Source: Massilia phosphatilytica | GTDB taxonomy: Bacteria; Pseudomonadota; Gammaproteobacteria; Burkholderiales; Burkholderiaceae_D | Assembly: GCF_002968015.1 (NCBI RefSeq) | Contig: NZ_PUIP01000006.1 | Coordinates: 248,001-312,000, forward strand | Direction: 5' to 3' | DNA length: 64,000 bases | In this document: positions 50,257 to 59,955 of the stretch, one piece after another | Numbering within the stretch: the stretch's first letter is position 1 | Layout: each line of letters begins with the position of its first letter | The notes under the pieces: model-generated | What the model saw: the letters and a program-made list of their open reading frames with translations, nothing else | Told to the model about the DNA's origin: nothing | Databases searched by the model: none | Program-made: the position numbers and the translations under genes

Positions 50257-51299
50257 GGCCGCTCCCGCGCGGGACGCGGCCGCCGCTGCGACGGTACGCC
50301 CTCGTCGACCGCGCCGACGATGCCCACCGTTTCGCGCACGACGTAGGCCGGGGCGCCGCCGGCCTCGAACCAGGTGCGGGCCAGCATTTCCGTCAGGATG
50401 CCCGTGCAGACGAATTGCGCGCCGATCACGACGAGCAGGATGCCCAGCAACAGCAGCGGGCGTCCGGCGATGGCAACGCCCTCGCCCAGCTTCAACCACG
50501 TCAGCCAGCCCAGCACGGCCAGGCCGGCACCGCCGCACCCGAGACCGATGCGGCCGAAGAAATGCCCGGGGCTGGCGCGGAAGCGCACGAAGAACGCCAT
50601 CGTGAGCAAGTCCAGCAAGACCTTCACGGCGCGTCCCAGGCCGGATGCGCCGTATTTCGAACGCCCGTGACGGCGGGGGAAATGGCTCACCTCTTCCTCG
50701 CGGATGCGGTCCGGCGACGTCAGCGTCGCCATCCAGCTGGGGATGAAGCGGTGCATCTCGCCATACAGGCGCACGCGGCGCAGCACGGCGGCGCGGTACA
50801 CCTTCAACGTGCAGCCATAGTCGTGCAGCGGCACGCCCGTCAGCAGGCCGATCAGGCGATTGCCGAGGCGGGACGGCAGGCGCCGCCACAGGGCGTCGCG
50901 GCGCGCGCGGCGCCAGCCGACCAGCAGGTCGAGGTCTTCATCGAGCAGGCGGCGCACCATGCGCACGATGTCGTGGGGACTGTTTTGCAGGTCGCCGTCC
51001 AGGGTGGCGATGACGGTGCCGCGCGCGAGGTCGATGCCGGCCTGCATGGCGGCCGTCTGGCCGAAGCCGCGGCGCAGGATCGCGCCGCCCAGGTGGCCCG
51101 GGCTGGCGGCGACGGCTGCGCGGATGCGTTCGCTGGTGCGGTCGCGGCTGCCATCGTCCACGAGGATCAATTGCCACGGCCACGGCGCCGCCGCCAGCGC
51201 GGCCTGGACCTGGGTTGCCAGCGGCAGCACGTTGTCTTCTTCGTCGCGCAGCGGCACGACGATCGACAGGAAGTGGCCCGCATCGCCGTATTCAAGCAT
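50253..51299 (-). CDS. GT2-family polyprenyl-phosphate glycosyltransferase (ArnC/DPM-like)
   Basis: The product is 348 aa. The GT-A domain has SIVVPLRDEEDNVLPL, LILVDDGSRDRT, TLDGDLQNSPHDI (DxD) and HDYGCTLKVYRA. Two C-terminal helices (~235-260 and ~275-300) complete the ArnC/GtrB architecture. The enzyme transfers a sugar from a nucleotide donor to undecaprenyl phosphate. GGAGG lies 5 bases before the ATG at 51299. It is the first gene of the four-gene operon GT2-GT39-PAP2-LABN. Confidence 0.94.
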   Translation of the reverse strand: MLEYGDAGHFLSIVVPLRDEEDNVLPLATQVQAALAAAPWPWQLILVDDGSRDRTSERIRAAVAASPGHLGGAILRRGFGQTAAMQAGIDLARGTVIATLDGDLQNSPHDIVRMVRRLLDEDLDLLVGWRRARRDALWRRLPSRLGNRLIGLLTGVPLHDYGCTLKVYRAAVLRRVRLYGEMHRFIPSWMATLTSPDRIREEEVSHFPRRHGRSKYGASGLGRAVKVLLDLLTMAFFVRFRASPGHFFGRIGLGCGGAGLAVLGWLTWLKLGEGVAIAGRPLLLLGILLVVIGAQFVCTGILTEMLARTWFEAGGAPAYVVRETVGIVGAVDEGVPSQRRPRPARERP

Positions 51300-51501
51300 G
51301 GCAAACCTCCGGCCGGCCGGAGCGCGCAACCGGGTCCGGCTTCGCGATGACGCCCATCATCCCATCCTCCTTGTCGGCGCCGGCCACGACGGGCTGGCAG
51401 CGGTATCTTCGCGTGCGGCCGGGATGGTGAGACGATGCAGCTCAAATGTGCGCGGATCGTGCGACAATCGACCGTCACGCAAAAAACTCGACACAACAAC
51501 A

Positions 51502-52275
51502 ATGCGAATGGGGAATTACGCAAGAACGGTGCGGTACGCGCTGCTGGCGTTCGCACTCGCCGCGGGTCCGGCGGCGTGGGCGCTGGACGTCCGGGTCGCC
51601 TCGCAGGAAGCGCTGGAACCGAAGTGGCTGCGCGCCGGCGGGCGCGTCACCGGGATCTGCCCGGACATCATGGCCGCCCTCCAGAAGATCGAACCGCGCC
51701 TGCATTTCACGGGCTACCAGCGCAACAGCCGCTCGCTGTCCGCCATCGAAACGGGGCTGGAGACGGGCTCGCTGGATGCCGCCTGCGGCCTCGTGTCGTC
51801 GCCGCGCCGGCTCGGCATCGGGCAGCCCGTGGGCAAGCCGATCTACCAGGTGCGGCATTACCTCGTGGTCCGCAGGAACGACCCGGTCGCGATCGAATCG
51901 GAAGAGGACCTCGCCAGGCTGGGCGACCTCGTCACGACCCAGCGCGCCTCGGTGTTCACGGAGCGCCTGGTCGCTGCAGGCGTGCGGATCGACGACGCGA
52001 CCGACGATAACCGCGTGAACCTGCGCAAGATCCTGGCCGGGCACGGCCGCTTCGCCTACATCAACGACCTCACGGTACGCTACCTGATCCGCAAGGAAGG
52101 CCTGGAAGACCGCGTGCGCGTGCTGCCCGTCGTACTGGGCAACGAACCGACATACTTCTGGATCAGCCGCAGGGCCGACCCCGCGCTCGCGCCGCTGCTC
52201 GGCGCCACCCTCGGCAAGCTGAGGGCGAGCGGTGAACTGGACCGCATTTACGCGCGCTGGGCCGACATGCCCTGA
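51502..52275 (+). CDS. Periplasmic solute-binding protein family 3
   Basis: The product is 257 aa. The signal peptide ends AWA-LD near residue 28. The type-II periplasmic fold follows (LDVRVASQEALEPKW, GICPDIMAALQKI, then ETGLETGSLDAACGLVSS). No ABC permease genes are next to it. Stand-alone proteins of this type in these bacteria often bind amino acids or feed sensors. No ribosome site precedes either candidate start (51502 or 51508). It is divergent from GT2 and convergent with the SMR gene, 4 bp apart. Confidence 0.88.
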   Translation: MRMGNYARTVRYALLAFALAAGPAAWALDVRVASQEALEPKWLRAGGRVTGICPDIMAALQKIEPRLHFTGYQRNSRSLSAIETGLETGSLDAACGLVSSPRRLGIGQPVGKPIYQVRHYLVVRRNDPVAIESEEDLARLGDLVTTQRASVFTERLVAAGVRIDDATDDNRVNLRKILAGHGRFAYINDLTVRYLIRKEGLEDRVRVLPVVLGNEPTYFWISRRADPALAPLLGATLGKLRASGELDRIYARWADMP

Positions 52276-52279
52276 TGGG

Positions 52280-52600
52280 TCAGGCCGGCGTCAGCAGCTT
52301 GAGGCCGACGATGCCGGCCGCGATGAGGCCGATGGACAGCAGCCGCAGCGCACCGGCCGGCTCGCCCAGCAGCACCATCCCGGCCACCGCGGTTCCGATC
52401 GTGCCGATGCCGGTCCAGACCGCGTAGGCGGTGCCGAGCGGCAGAGTCCGCAAGGCGAGGCCCAGCATGCCGACGCTGCCCGCCATCGTGGCCAGCGTGA
52501 ACACGGACGGCCACAGGCGCGTGAAGCCCGCCGTGTACTTCAAGCCCGTCGCCCACGCGACTTCCAGCAGGCCGGCCACGGCCAGGTAGATCCAGCTCAT
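52280..52600 (-). CDS. gdx: Gdx/SugE-type small multidrug resistance exporter
   Basis: The product is 106 aa with four helices. [20 protein letters not shown], with the essential Glu14, then [17 protein letters not shown] match SugE/Gdx far better than EmrE. Gdx proteins export guanidinium in exchange for protons. I looked for a guanidine riboswitch (paired hairpins with ACGR loops) upstream and found none; a TATACT -10 lies on the minus strand near 52635. The gene has its own promoter region of ~160 bp, shared with the divergent OYE gene. Confidence 0.93.
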   Translation of the reverse strand: MSWIYLAVAGLLEVAWATGLKYTAGFTRLWPSVFTLATMAGSVGMLGLALRTLPLGTAYAVWTGIGTIGTAVAGMVLLGEPAGALRLLSIGLIAAGIVGLKLLTPA

Positions 52601-52763
52601 CTGTTGCGCTCGCCCGGAAACCAAACCGGCCAGTATAGCACCGGTGGCCCGATGCCGCCCCGGCGCCGCGGAATCGAGGCGTCCTCTGCAGGATTTCCGA
52701 CCCTGCTTTAAGATGCCCTCTTTCGCCGCACGAACGCGGCGGATCAACGAAACAGGAGTACCG

Positions 52764-53828
52764 ATGACGACTTTGTTTGACCCGATCAAGGTCGGCAGCC
52801 TCGAACTGCCGAACCGCATCATCATGGCGCCGCTGACCCGCGCGCGCGCCGTGGGCGCAGGCCGCGTGCCGAACGCCCTGATGGCCGAATACTACGTACA
52901 GCGTGCCTCGGCCGGCCTGATCCTGTCGGAAGCGACCTCGGTGACCCCGATGGGCGTGGGCTATGCCGACACCCCGGGCATCTGGTCCGACGCACAGGTC
53001 GAAGGCTGGAAACACGTCACCGACGCCGTGCACGAGGCAGGCGGCCGCATTTTCCTGCAGCTGTGGCACGTGGGCCGCATCTCCGATCCGCTCTTCCTGG
53101 ACGGCGAGCCGCCGGTCGCCCCGTCGGCCATTCCGCCGAAGGGCAACGTCAGCCTCGTGCGTCCCGTGAAGCCGTACGTCACGCCGCGCGCGCTGGCGCT
53201 CGAGGAAATCCCGGCCATCGTCGCGGCCTTCCGCAAGGGCGCGGAGAATGCCAAGAAGGCCGGCTTTGACGGCGTCGAGATCCACGGTGCCAACGGCTAT
53301 CTGCTCGACCAGTTCCTGCAAGACAGCACCAACCAGCGCACGGATGCCTACGGCGGCTCGATCGAAAACCGTGCCCGCCTGATGCTGGAAGTGACGGATG
53401 CGTGCATCGACGTCTGGGGCGCCGACCGCGTCGGCATGCACCTTGCGCCGCGCCGCGATGCCCACGACATGGGCGATTCCGCGCCGCTGGACACGTTCGG
53501 CTATGTGGCACGCGAACTGGGCAAGCGTGGGATCGCCTTCATCTGCGCCCGTGAAGCGATCGGTGAGGACCGCCTCGGTCCGCAACTGAAAAAGATATTT
53601 GGCGGCGTCTACATCGCCAACGAAAAGCTGACGAAGGAAAGCGCCGAACAGTTGCTGACGAGTGGTGATGCGGATGCCGTCGCCTTCGGTCAATGGTTCA
53701 TCGCCAACCCGGACTTGCCGGAACGCCTGAAGCGGAATGCGCCGCTGAACGCGCCGCGTCCGGACAAGTTCTATGCGCCGACCGCCGAAGGCTATACGGA
53801 CTATCCGGCCCTGCAGGCCAACGGCTGA
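52764..53828 (+). CDS. nemA: Old Yellow Enzyme-family alkene reductase
   Basis: The product is 354 aa. It has the NemA pattern: [47 protein letters not shown] (substrate-binding His and Asn, and the Tyr) and [19 protein letters not shown]-terminal [17 protein letters not shown] closes the FMN barrel. These enzymes reduce activated alkenes, quinones, N-ethylmaleimide or nitro-esters with NAD(P)H. CAGGAG precedes the ATG at 52764. It lies divergent from gdx with 163 bp between the starts. Confidence 0.94.
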   Translation: MTTLFDPIKVGSLELPNRIIMAPLTRARAVGAGRVPNALMAEYYVQRASAGLILSEATSVTPMGVGYADTPGIWSDAQVEGWKHVTDAVHEAGGRIFLQLWHVGRISDPLFLDGEPPVAPSAIPPKGNVSLVRPVKPYVTPRALALEEIPAIVAAFRKGAENAKKAGFDGVEIHGANGYLLDQFLQDSTNQRTDAYGGSIENRARLMLEVTDACIDVWGADRVGMHLAPRRDAHDMGDSAPLDTFGYVARELGKRGIAFICAREAIGEDRLGPQLKKIFGGVYIANEKLTKESAEQLLTSGDADAVAFGQWFIANPDLPERLKRNAPLNAPRPDKFYAPTAEGYTDYPALQANG

Positions 53829-53840
53829 CATCGCCGTGTC

Positions 53841-53870
53841 GCGCGCACGGGCAGGCTTGCCCGTGCGCGC
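53841..53870 (+). terminator. Strong hairpin after the OYE gene
   Basis: A perfect 13-bp stem (GCGCGCACGGGCA with TGCCCGTGCGCGC) and a GGCT loop lie 12 bases after the stop. No T run follows at once, so termination may be partial or Rho-assisted. Confidence 0.6.
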
Positions 53871-54024
53871 AGCTTCCTCCTCTCCCATACATATATTCCG
53901 GTAAAAAAACCTTCATTCGCGGGCGTCACCGATACGAATACTATTGCTGACATGATATTCTTGTGAGATTCGTACCGGCCGTGGTCACAAGCCGCGGCCT
54001 TCGTTCATCGTCGCAAGGAGTCCC

Positions 54025-56675
54025 GTGAAGACCTGCCACCCCCGCCTGATGCCGCTCGCCATCGCTACCGCGCTGGCGTTTGCCTCTCCCTCGTTTGCCC
54101 ACGCCGCCAACGCCCCGGCGCGTGCCGAAAACGCCTTCCTGTCGCAGGCCGATGCGGCCGCCCGCTCGGCGCGCGTATCCGGCGTCGACTACCTGCTCGA
54201 CTTCACGCTCACCGGCAAGGAAACGTTCAGCGGCACGACGACGCTGACCTTCGACCTGAAGGACGCGGACAGCCCGCTCACCGTCGACCTCGACAAGGCC
54301 ACGATCAAGTCGCTGACCGTCAACGGCAAGACCGTCACGCCACGCTACAACGGCTGGTTCATCACGCTCGCGCCGCACGACCTCGCGCGTGGCCGCAACA
54401 CGGTCGTCGTCGCGTACGAGCGTCCGCACAGCACGAACGGCGAAGGCCTGCACCGCAGGTCGACCCCGTCGACGGCCGCGTCTACACGTATTCGCACTTC
54501 GAACCGGCCGCCGCGCACCAGATGTTCCCCGTGTTCGACCAGCCCGACCTGAAAGCCACGTACCAGGTGAACGTGAGCGTCCCGGCAGACTGGCAAGTGA
54601 TCTCGACGACGCGCGAGACGAACGTCGCCCCGGCCGGCGACCTGCGCCGCTGGACCTTCGCGAAGACCAAGAAACTGAGCCCGTACAATTTCTCGATGCA
54701 CGCCGGTCCCTACAAGATGTGGGAAGACAAGAGCGGCACCTACCCGATGCGCCTGTTTGCGCGCCAGTCGGTCGCGGCGCAGATCAAGCCGGCCGAGTGG
54801 TTCAAGTACACGAAGGCCGGCCTTGCGTTCTTCGACGATTACTTCGGCGTCCCTTACCAGTTCGAGAAATACGACCAGGTCCTCGTGCCGGACTTCCTGT
54901 ACGGCGCGATGGAAAATGCCGCCGCGATCACGTTCGCCGAGCGCGGCTTCATGTACAAGGCCGACATGACGGCCGAGCAGCGCGCCCGCCTGGCCTACGT
55001 CATCATGCACGAGATGGCGCACCAGTGGTTCGGCGACCTCGTCACGATGAAATGGTGGAACGGCCTGTGGCTGAACGAAAGCTTCGCGTCGTTCATGGGC
55101 ACACTCGCGACAGCCGAGGCCACCGAATTCAAGGACGCGTGGCGCGCCTTTTACTCGGACGGCAAGCAGCGCGCCTACGTGCAGGACCAGCGCACGACCA
55201 CGCACCCGATCGAAACCCCGGTGCCGTCGACGCAGAACGCGTTCGACAACATCGACGCCATCACCTATTCGAAGGGCGCCTCGACGCTGATGCAGCTGCG
55301 GCACCTGCTGGGCGCCGACGTGTTCCGCAAGGGTGTTCATCAGTACCTCGTCAAATACCAGTACCGCAACGCCACGCTGGACGACTTCATCGGCAGCCTC
55401 GGCCAGGCCGCCGGCCGCGACCTGACGGGCTGGACGAAGGAATGGCTGTACCAGCCGGGCGTCAACACGATCGCCGCCGACTACACCTGCAAGGCCGGCA
55501 AGATCGCCGGCTTCACGCTCGGCCAGACCGCCCAGAGCAAGGCCCTGCCGACCCTGCGCGAACAGCGCGTGCAGGTAGCCGCGTTCCGCCTGGACGGCAA
55601 GGCGTACAAGCTCGAACGCAATGTCGCCGTCACGTACAAGGGCGCGACAACCGCTGTTCCGGCCATGAACGGCGCCGCCTGCCCGGACCTCGTCTATCCG
55701 AACTACGACGACTGGGGCTTCGTGAAGGTCCAGCTCGATCCGCGCTCGTTCGACAGCGCGCGCAGCCATCTCGCCGCCGTCGATGACCCGCTGCTGCGCG
55801 CCATGCTGTGGCAAAGCCTGTGGGACGGCATCCGCGACGGTAAGCTGCCACTCAACGACTTCCTGTCCACCGCACTGAACAATGCGCCGCAGGAAAAAGA
55901 CTACACGCTGCTGGGCGACGTGCTGGGCAAGGTCCTGGGAGCCAAGCGCTACCTCGACCTGATGGATCCGCACGCCGCTTACGCCCAGGCGGTCACGCGC
56001 CAGCTGGAAGACATGGCGTGGACCAGCACCCTTGCAAGCAAGGGCGACGACAACTTCCAGCGCCGCTGGTTCGGCACCTATATCGACCTTGCCAGCTCGC
56101 CGGACGCGCTGCGCCGCCTCGCCGCCATCCTCGACGGCAAGGAACAGGTCGACGGCCTCGCGGTCAACCAGGACCTGCGCTGGGCGATCATCGCGCGCCT
56201 GAACCGCTACAACTACCCGGGTGCCGCCGCCCTCGTCGAGGCCGAGCAGGCGCGCGACAAGTCCGACGCGGGCCAGGCCGCCGCCCTGACGGCCGTCGTC
56301 AGCCGCCCCGACCCGGCCGTCAAGGCCGAGTGGCTTAGCACCGTGCACGACCTGCAGACGAAGCTGCCGTTCTCGAAGGTGCGCACGGCGATGGAGCACC
56401 TGTACCCGGCCGAGCAGCACGGCCTGGGCGAACAGACGGCCGACGCCCGCCTTGCACGCCTGCCGCAGCTCGACAAGACAGCCGGTCCCGTTTACATGCG
56501 CGCCTACGGTCCCACGCTGATCCCGACCAGCTGCACGCCGGCCAGCGTCCAGCGCCTGCAAAAGGCCGCCGACACCGGCAAGGCCTTGTCCGCCGGCACC
56601 CGCCGCGCCTTGCTCGACGCGCTGCAGGACGACCAGCGCTGCGTCACCATCAAGCAAGCCATGACGGCGCACTGA
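54025..56675 (+). pseudogene. M1-family metallo-aminopeptidase split by a one-base deletion
   Basis: A GTG start at 54025 (AAGGAG at 5 bases) and a signal peptide ending AHA-AN open frame 1 of an M1 (PepN/ERAP-like) enzyme. Translation is normal to EGLHR (54456), then the reading must shift by one base: the continuation QVDPVDGRVYTYSHFEP begins at 54456 in another frame. The downstream frame carries GAMENAAAITF, the zinc site HEMAHQWFGD and NESFASF with the third ligand Glu, then runs to 56675. A C is probably missing within CACCGCAG. The intact protein would be ~883 aa. The cause may be a sequencing error, a true mutation or, less likely, programmed shifting. Confidence 0.85.
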
Positions 56676-56689
56676 GCGGACAGGACGGT

Positions 56690-57502
56690 ATGCAGACCGG
56701 ACTCGCGCACACCATGTCCGATGCGCGCCGGCGCGGCGTGCTGGCGTTCACATGTGCCGTCCACCTGCTGGCGCTGTTCCTGTGGACGCCGGAACGGCGC
56801 CTCCTTCCCGTCCGCCCGTCACGGGCCATGACGGTCCTCCTGCCAACGGATCGCGGCCAGGCCGCGCGGCCGCCGGCGGCGGCAACGATGCTGCCGTTGC
56901 CGCCGCCGTCCATGCCGGCCGTCCCTGCCGTTTCCCCGTCCGCGCCGCTGCCCGAACCCGCGCGCCGTGTCGAGGACGACGATGCACGCGCAACCCGGCG
57001 CGAGCCACGGGTCGACACGGCGCCCGTGACCGCACTGCCGGCACCGGCCCCGGCTGCGTCCAACCCCTTCGACACGGCAGAGGCGGTCGATCCAGCCGAA
57101 GACGCGCGCACGGGCGCACGGCCACCGGCGAGCGTGTCATCCCCACAAGGCGGCTTCGCGCTCGGCCTCGCAAAACAGCAGGCCGGGCGCATCGACCGCG
57201 AACTCCGCAAGGGCAAACCGGGCGTGCCGACCGAAGCGGATACGCCATCGGCCCGTTTCCAGCGGGGCCTCGAATCCGCCTACATCGACCGCTCGCTGAC
57301 CTTGCAGTCCGACACGTACACGTCGCCGGACGGCGTGGTCATCTACCGCTTCCGTCAGGGCGGCCGGTTCCGCTGCCGCCGCGCCGGCGGCGTCGGCATG
57401 CCCCTGGCCGGGATGCCGGGCACCGGCTCGATCACCGCGGCGAGCGCGGGCGCCGCCGGTGCCACCGACTGCCCGAAGGGCGTCGTGTGGAACCAGGACT
57501 AA
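56690..57502 (+). CDS. Exported or membrane-anchored Pro/Ala-rich protein, function unknown
   Basis: The product is 270 aa. A basic start and one N-terminal helix (GVLAFTCAVHLLALFLW) are followed by ~120 residues rich in Pro, Ala and Arg, which must be flexible. The C-terminal ~110 residues form a compact part (GGFALGLAKQQAGRIDREL, ending DCPKGVVWNQD, with two Cys). The layout is that of periplasm-spanning TonB-like or energy-transducing proteins, but the C-terminus does not match TonB. The start at 56690 has AGGA at 4 bases; 56714 is the alternative. It follows the broken M1 gene by 15 bp. Confidence 0.7.
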   Translation: MQTGLAHTMSDARRRGVLAFTCAVHLLALFLWTPERRLLPVRPSRAMTVLLPTDRGQAARPPAAATMLPLPPPSMPAVPAVSPSAPLPEPARRVEDDDARATRREPRVDTAPVTALPAPAPAASNPFDTAEAVDPAEDARTGARPPASVSSPQGGFALGLAKQQAGRIDRELRKGKPGVPTEADTPSARFQRGLESAYIDRSLTLQSDTYTSPDGVVIYRFRQGGRFRCRRAGGVGMPLAGMPGTGSITAASAGAAGATDCPKGVVWNQD

Positions 57503-57521
57503 TGAACAGTGCCGCGCCGCG

Positions 57522-57899
57522 CTAACGCCTTGCCGACCTGGCGGCCGGCCCGCCGCCACCTCCCTCCTCGTCATCGCCCGGCTGTTCCGGTGCACGGCAC
57601 AGTTCGGCCATCCTTTCCCATGCCCCCTCGGCCTGGCAATGCAGGGGGGCGTACGCCTGCAGCGCCTTGGACAGGTCGATCGGCTTCATCTCGTTGACCC
57701 GGACGTTGGTGTTCACCTTGATGCACATGACGTCCTGCCACGCCGCCGAGTAATTGCGGGGAATGGGCACCGGCCCACGCAACCTGCGTGCTGCCGTTTC
57801 GCACTGGCCCTGCTTCAGGTACTCCCCCCGCAGATTGGCCTGGTCGAGCGTCACGTCCAGGCCCTGCTGCAGGTACAACAATAGAATCATCGTGTACAT
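57522..57899 (-). CDS. Small membrane-anchored or exported protein, function unknown
   Basis: The product is 125 aa. A short hydrophobic start (MYTMILLLYLQQGLDVTLDQ) may be a signal anchor. The remainder has Cys residues in GQCETAARRL, DVMCIKV, LHCQAE and LCRAPEQ, and ends in an acidic Gly-rich tail. Cys spacing suggests a disulfide-bonded periplasmic protein. GGAGG lies 8 bases before the ATG at 57899, which favours that start over the ATGs at 57914 and 57923. Not recognised. It is convergent with the gene at 56690, 19 bp apart. Confidence 0.68.
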   Translation of the reverse strand: MYTMILLLYLQQGLDVTLDQANLRGEYLKQGQCETAARRLRGPVPIPRNYSAAWQDVMCIKVNTNVRVNEMKPIDLSKALQAYAPLHCQAEGAWERMAELCRAPEQPGDDEEGGGGGPAARSARR

Positions 57900-58021
57900 C
57901 GTCGCGGCCTCCATCATTTGCATAGACCGTACGCCACTCCGGCAGTTCGCCGCGCACGCCTGAGCTGCATCAGTCCGCGGCATCAGTGCCGCGCTAGCCT
58001 GACGATCTCGAAAGGATCGCC

Positions 58022-58889
58022 ATGCTCACACTGCTCACCTGGAACATGCAATGCGCCCGCACGCCGGACAGCAGCGCCGACCTCGACCGTGTCGTCGACC
58101 GGGTGCTGCAATCCGGCGCCCGCTTCGATCTCCTGCTGCTGCAGGAAGTCGGCTGCGGCCTGCCTGCACGCGACGGCAGTCCGATCGGCGACCAGTTCGC
58201 CGGGCTCGCGCGGCGCCTCGACCATCTGCACGCCGCGTCCGCATTCGCCCTCGACGCGCAATGCAGACGGTTCCCCGCGCCGCCTCGGGTGCATGACGTT
58301 CGCGCGCAGCCCCATCGTCCACGTGCGCCGCCACGCCCTGCCATGGCCGCCCGATCCCGAAGTGCCGTCCACGCCCCGCGTCGCACTCGACACCGTCGTG
58401 GCCACGCCGGACGGGATGCTGCGCGTGCTGAACGTCCACCTCGAGTATTTCTCGGAGCGGCAGCGCATGGCCCAGGTGGAGCGCCTGCGCGACCTGCAAG
58501 TGGAAGCGCTCGCGCGCGCAAGGCTCTCCGGCGCGCCGTCGGTGGCGCCCGATGGTCCGGGCGGCGTCCCGTTCGCACCGCTGCCGCATCCCGCCGCAGC
58601 CATCCTCGCCGGCGACTTCAACATGCTGCCCGGTTCCGACTGCCATGCGCGCCTGCTGGCACCCGGCCCAGATGGCGTCCCCCTGTGGCGAGATGCCTGG
58701 GAACTGGCGCATCCCGGCGAACCCCATGCACCAACCGTGGGCCTGCACGACACCGCCCCGGATGCGCAGGCATTCACGTTCGACTACGCCTGCGTCAGCC
58801 CCGCGCTTGCGTCGCGGGTGCGCTCGCTGCGCGTGGACACGGCCGCGACCGGGTCCGACCACCAACCGCTGCTGCTGGAGCTGGCATGA
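58022..58889 (+). pseudogene. Endonuclease/exonuclease/phosphatase (EEP)-family hydrolase with a frameshift
   Basis: The first part, from the ATG at 58022 (AAAGGA at spacing ~5), reads MLTLLTWNMQCARTPDSSAD and LLLLQEVGCGLP. These give the metal-binding Asn and Glu of an EEP (DNase I-like) fold. Around 58253-58259 the frame must move by one base: continuation as RNADGSPRRLGCMTFARSP occurs in the next frame, then LNVHLEYFS, AGDFNMLPG and the terminal SDHQPLLLEL. All catalytic motifs survive on the two halves, so the gene is complete except for a one-base insertion (or two-base loss) after GCCCTCGAC. This is the second frameshifted gene within 4 kb. Confidence 0.82.
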
Positions 58890-58991
58890 ACGCGCCCAGC
58901 GTAAAGACCCGGCCTCCTGCCCACCGACGTAGAATGAACGGCTTGCGCCCACGCGGCGCTCATCCGTTTGCAGCAATTGGAAGGACTTGTC

Positions 58992-59441
58992 TTGGATTGG
59001 GATTATCCGCATCCGTTCACACTGGCCCGTGTCCCCGAAGCGGCCGACATCGACGGACTGAACCACACCAACAATGCCGTCTACGTCCGCTGGTGCGAAC
59101 AGGCCGGGTGGGCCCACTCGGAGGCACTGGGCCTGTCGCTGGACGACTACCGGCGCCTGGACCGTGCCATGGCCATCCGGCGCGGCGAATACGATTACCT
59201 GCTGCCGACCTTTGCCGGCGAGGCGCTCGTGCTCGGGACCTGGCTCGTCGCCGGCGACGGGAAGCTGGCGATGCAGCGCCGCTTCCAACTCGTGCGCGAA
59301 CGCGACGGCGCCACGGTACTGCGCGGCCGCTGGGACCTCGTCTGCATCGAACTGTCGAGCGGCCGCCCGCGCCGCATGCCGCAGGCTTTCGTGGACGCCT
59401 ACATGGCGGTGGTGGTGGCGGACGCGCACACCGCGTCCTGA
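58992..59441 (+). CDS. Acyl-CoA thioesterase, 4HBT/hotdog family (TTG start)
   Basis: The product is 149 aa. The hotdog-fold motif D-x-D-x-x-x-H-x-N-N appears as DIDGLNHTNNAVYVRW, with E-x-A-G and a G-E-Y-D-Y block. The start is judged to be the TTG at 58992: GGAAGGA lies 6 bases before it, and translation then begins DWDYPHPF, just before the first strand. Upstream in-frame TTGs at 58968 and 58977 lack this site. The enzyme hydrolyses acyl- or aroyl-CoA. It lies within 2 kb of the coumarate ligase; a link to it is speculative. Confidence 0.88.
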   Translation: MDWDYPHPFTLARVPEAADIDGLNHTNNAVYVRWCEQAGWAHSEALGLSLDDYRRLDRAMAIRRGEYDYLLPTFAGEALVLGTWLVAGDGKLAMQRRFQLVRERDGATVLRGRWDLVCIELSSGRPRRMPQAFVDAYMAVVVADAHTAS

Positions 59442-59454
59442 CCCCGCGCGCGCC

Positions 59455-59823
59455 TCAGCGGCCAGTGCCTTTCTGTGCGCGCACGAGCCAGCGCAGCGCG
59501 CCCCACAGCAGCAGGATGGCGATCACCGACGACGCCCCCAGCACCAGCAAGGTCAGGTCGTACAAGGCGTTGCCGAAGATCCAGGCGCCGCCCGACACCA
59601 CGGTGAAGATAGTCGCGAACACGAAGAATTTCGCGGCCGTCAGCAGGCAGTGCTGCACCGCACGGGCGCGGACGGCCGGGTCGGTGGCATCGAGGTCCCG
59701 TTCCAGCGCCTGCGAGGCGGAACTGGCGCTTTCCAGATACCGGTAGATATAGCTCGCGACCACGCTGCCCGCCACGCCGACGAGGATGAGAACGATGTCC
59801 TTGGCTTCGATATGGATATTCAT
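59455..59823 (-). CDS. Small three-helix membrane protein
   Basis: The product is 122 aa. An amphipathic or hydrophobic N-terminal segment (IVLILVGVAGSVVASYIYRY) is followed by a soluble helical loop (~30-60) and two more helices (FFVFATIFTVVSGGAWIF, then LVLGASSVIAILLLWGA). No family is recognised. It is convergent with the thioesterase gene (13 bp) and lies 132 bp downstream of the ligase gene on the same strand. Confidence 0.72.
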   Translation of the reverse strand: MNIHIEAKDIVLILVGVAGSVVASYIYRYLESASSASQALERDLDATDPAVRARAVQHCLLTAAKFFVFATIFTVVSGGAWIFGNALYDLTLLVLGASSVIAILLLWGALRWLVRAQKGTGR

Positions 59824-59955
59824 GGTCTCGGGTCCGCTCGTCCACCGTCCGGCCGGCTGCCGTCGACGTTCGAGTGGATCGGGGCCGCAAGATTCCGTGC
59901 GCGTGGCCGTGGGGCCGACCGGATCAAGCGGCGCCGGCGCACGGCGTTACCGGCA

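Noticed and set aside
48658..51299. Complete aminoarabinose (arn) operon
   Set aside because: Only ArnC-like and ArnT-like proteins occur; ArnA, ArnB, ArnD, ArnE and ArnF are absent.
52601..52763. Guanidine riboswitch upstream of gdx
   Set aside because: I found no paired ACGR-loop hairpins (class II) nor a ykkC-like core on the minus strand; only an ordinary -10-like hexamer.
54025..54552. Separate 175-residue protein in front of the aminopeptidase
   Set aside because: Its last ~30 residues are out-of-frame translation; the neighbouring frame continues the M1 N-terminal domain at once, so a frameshift explains it better.
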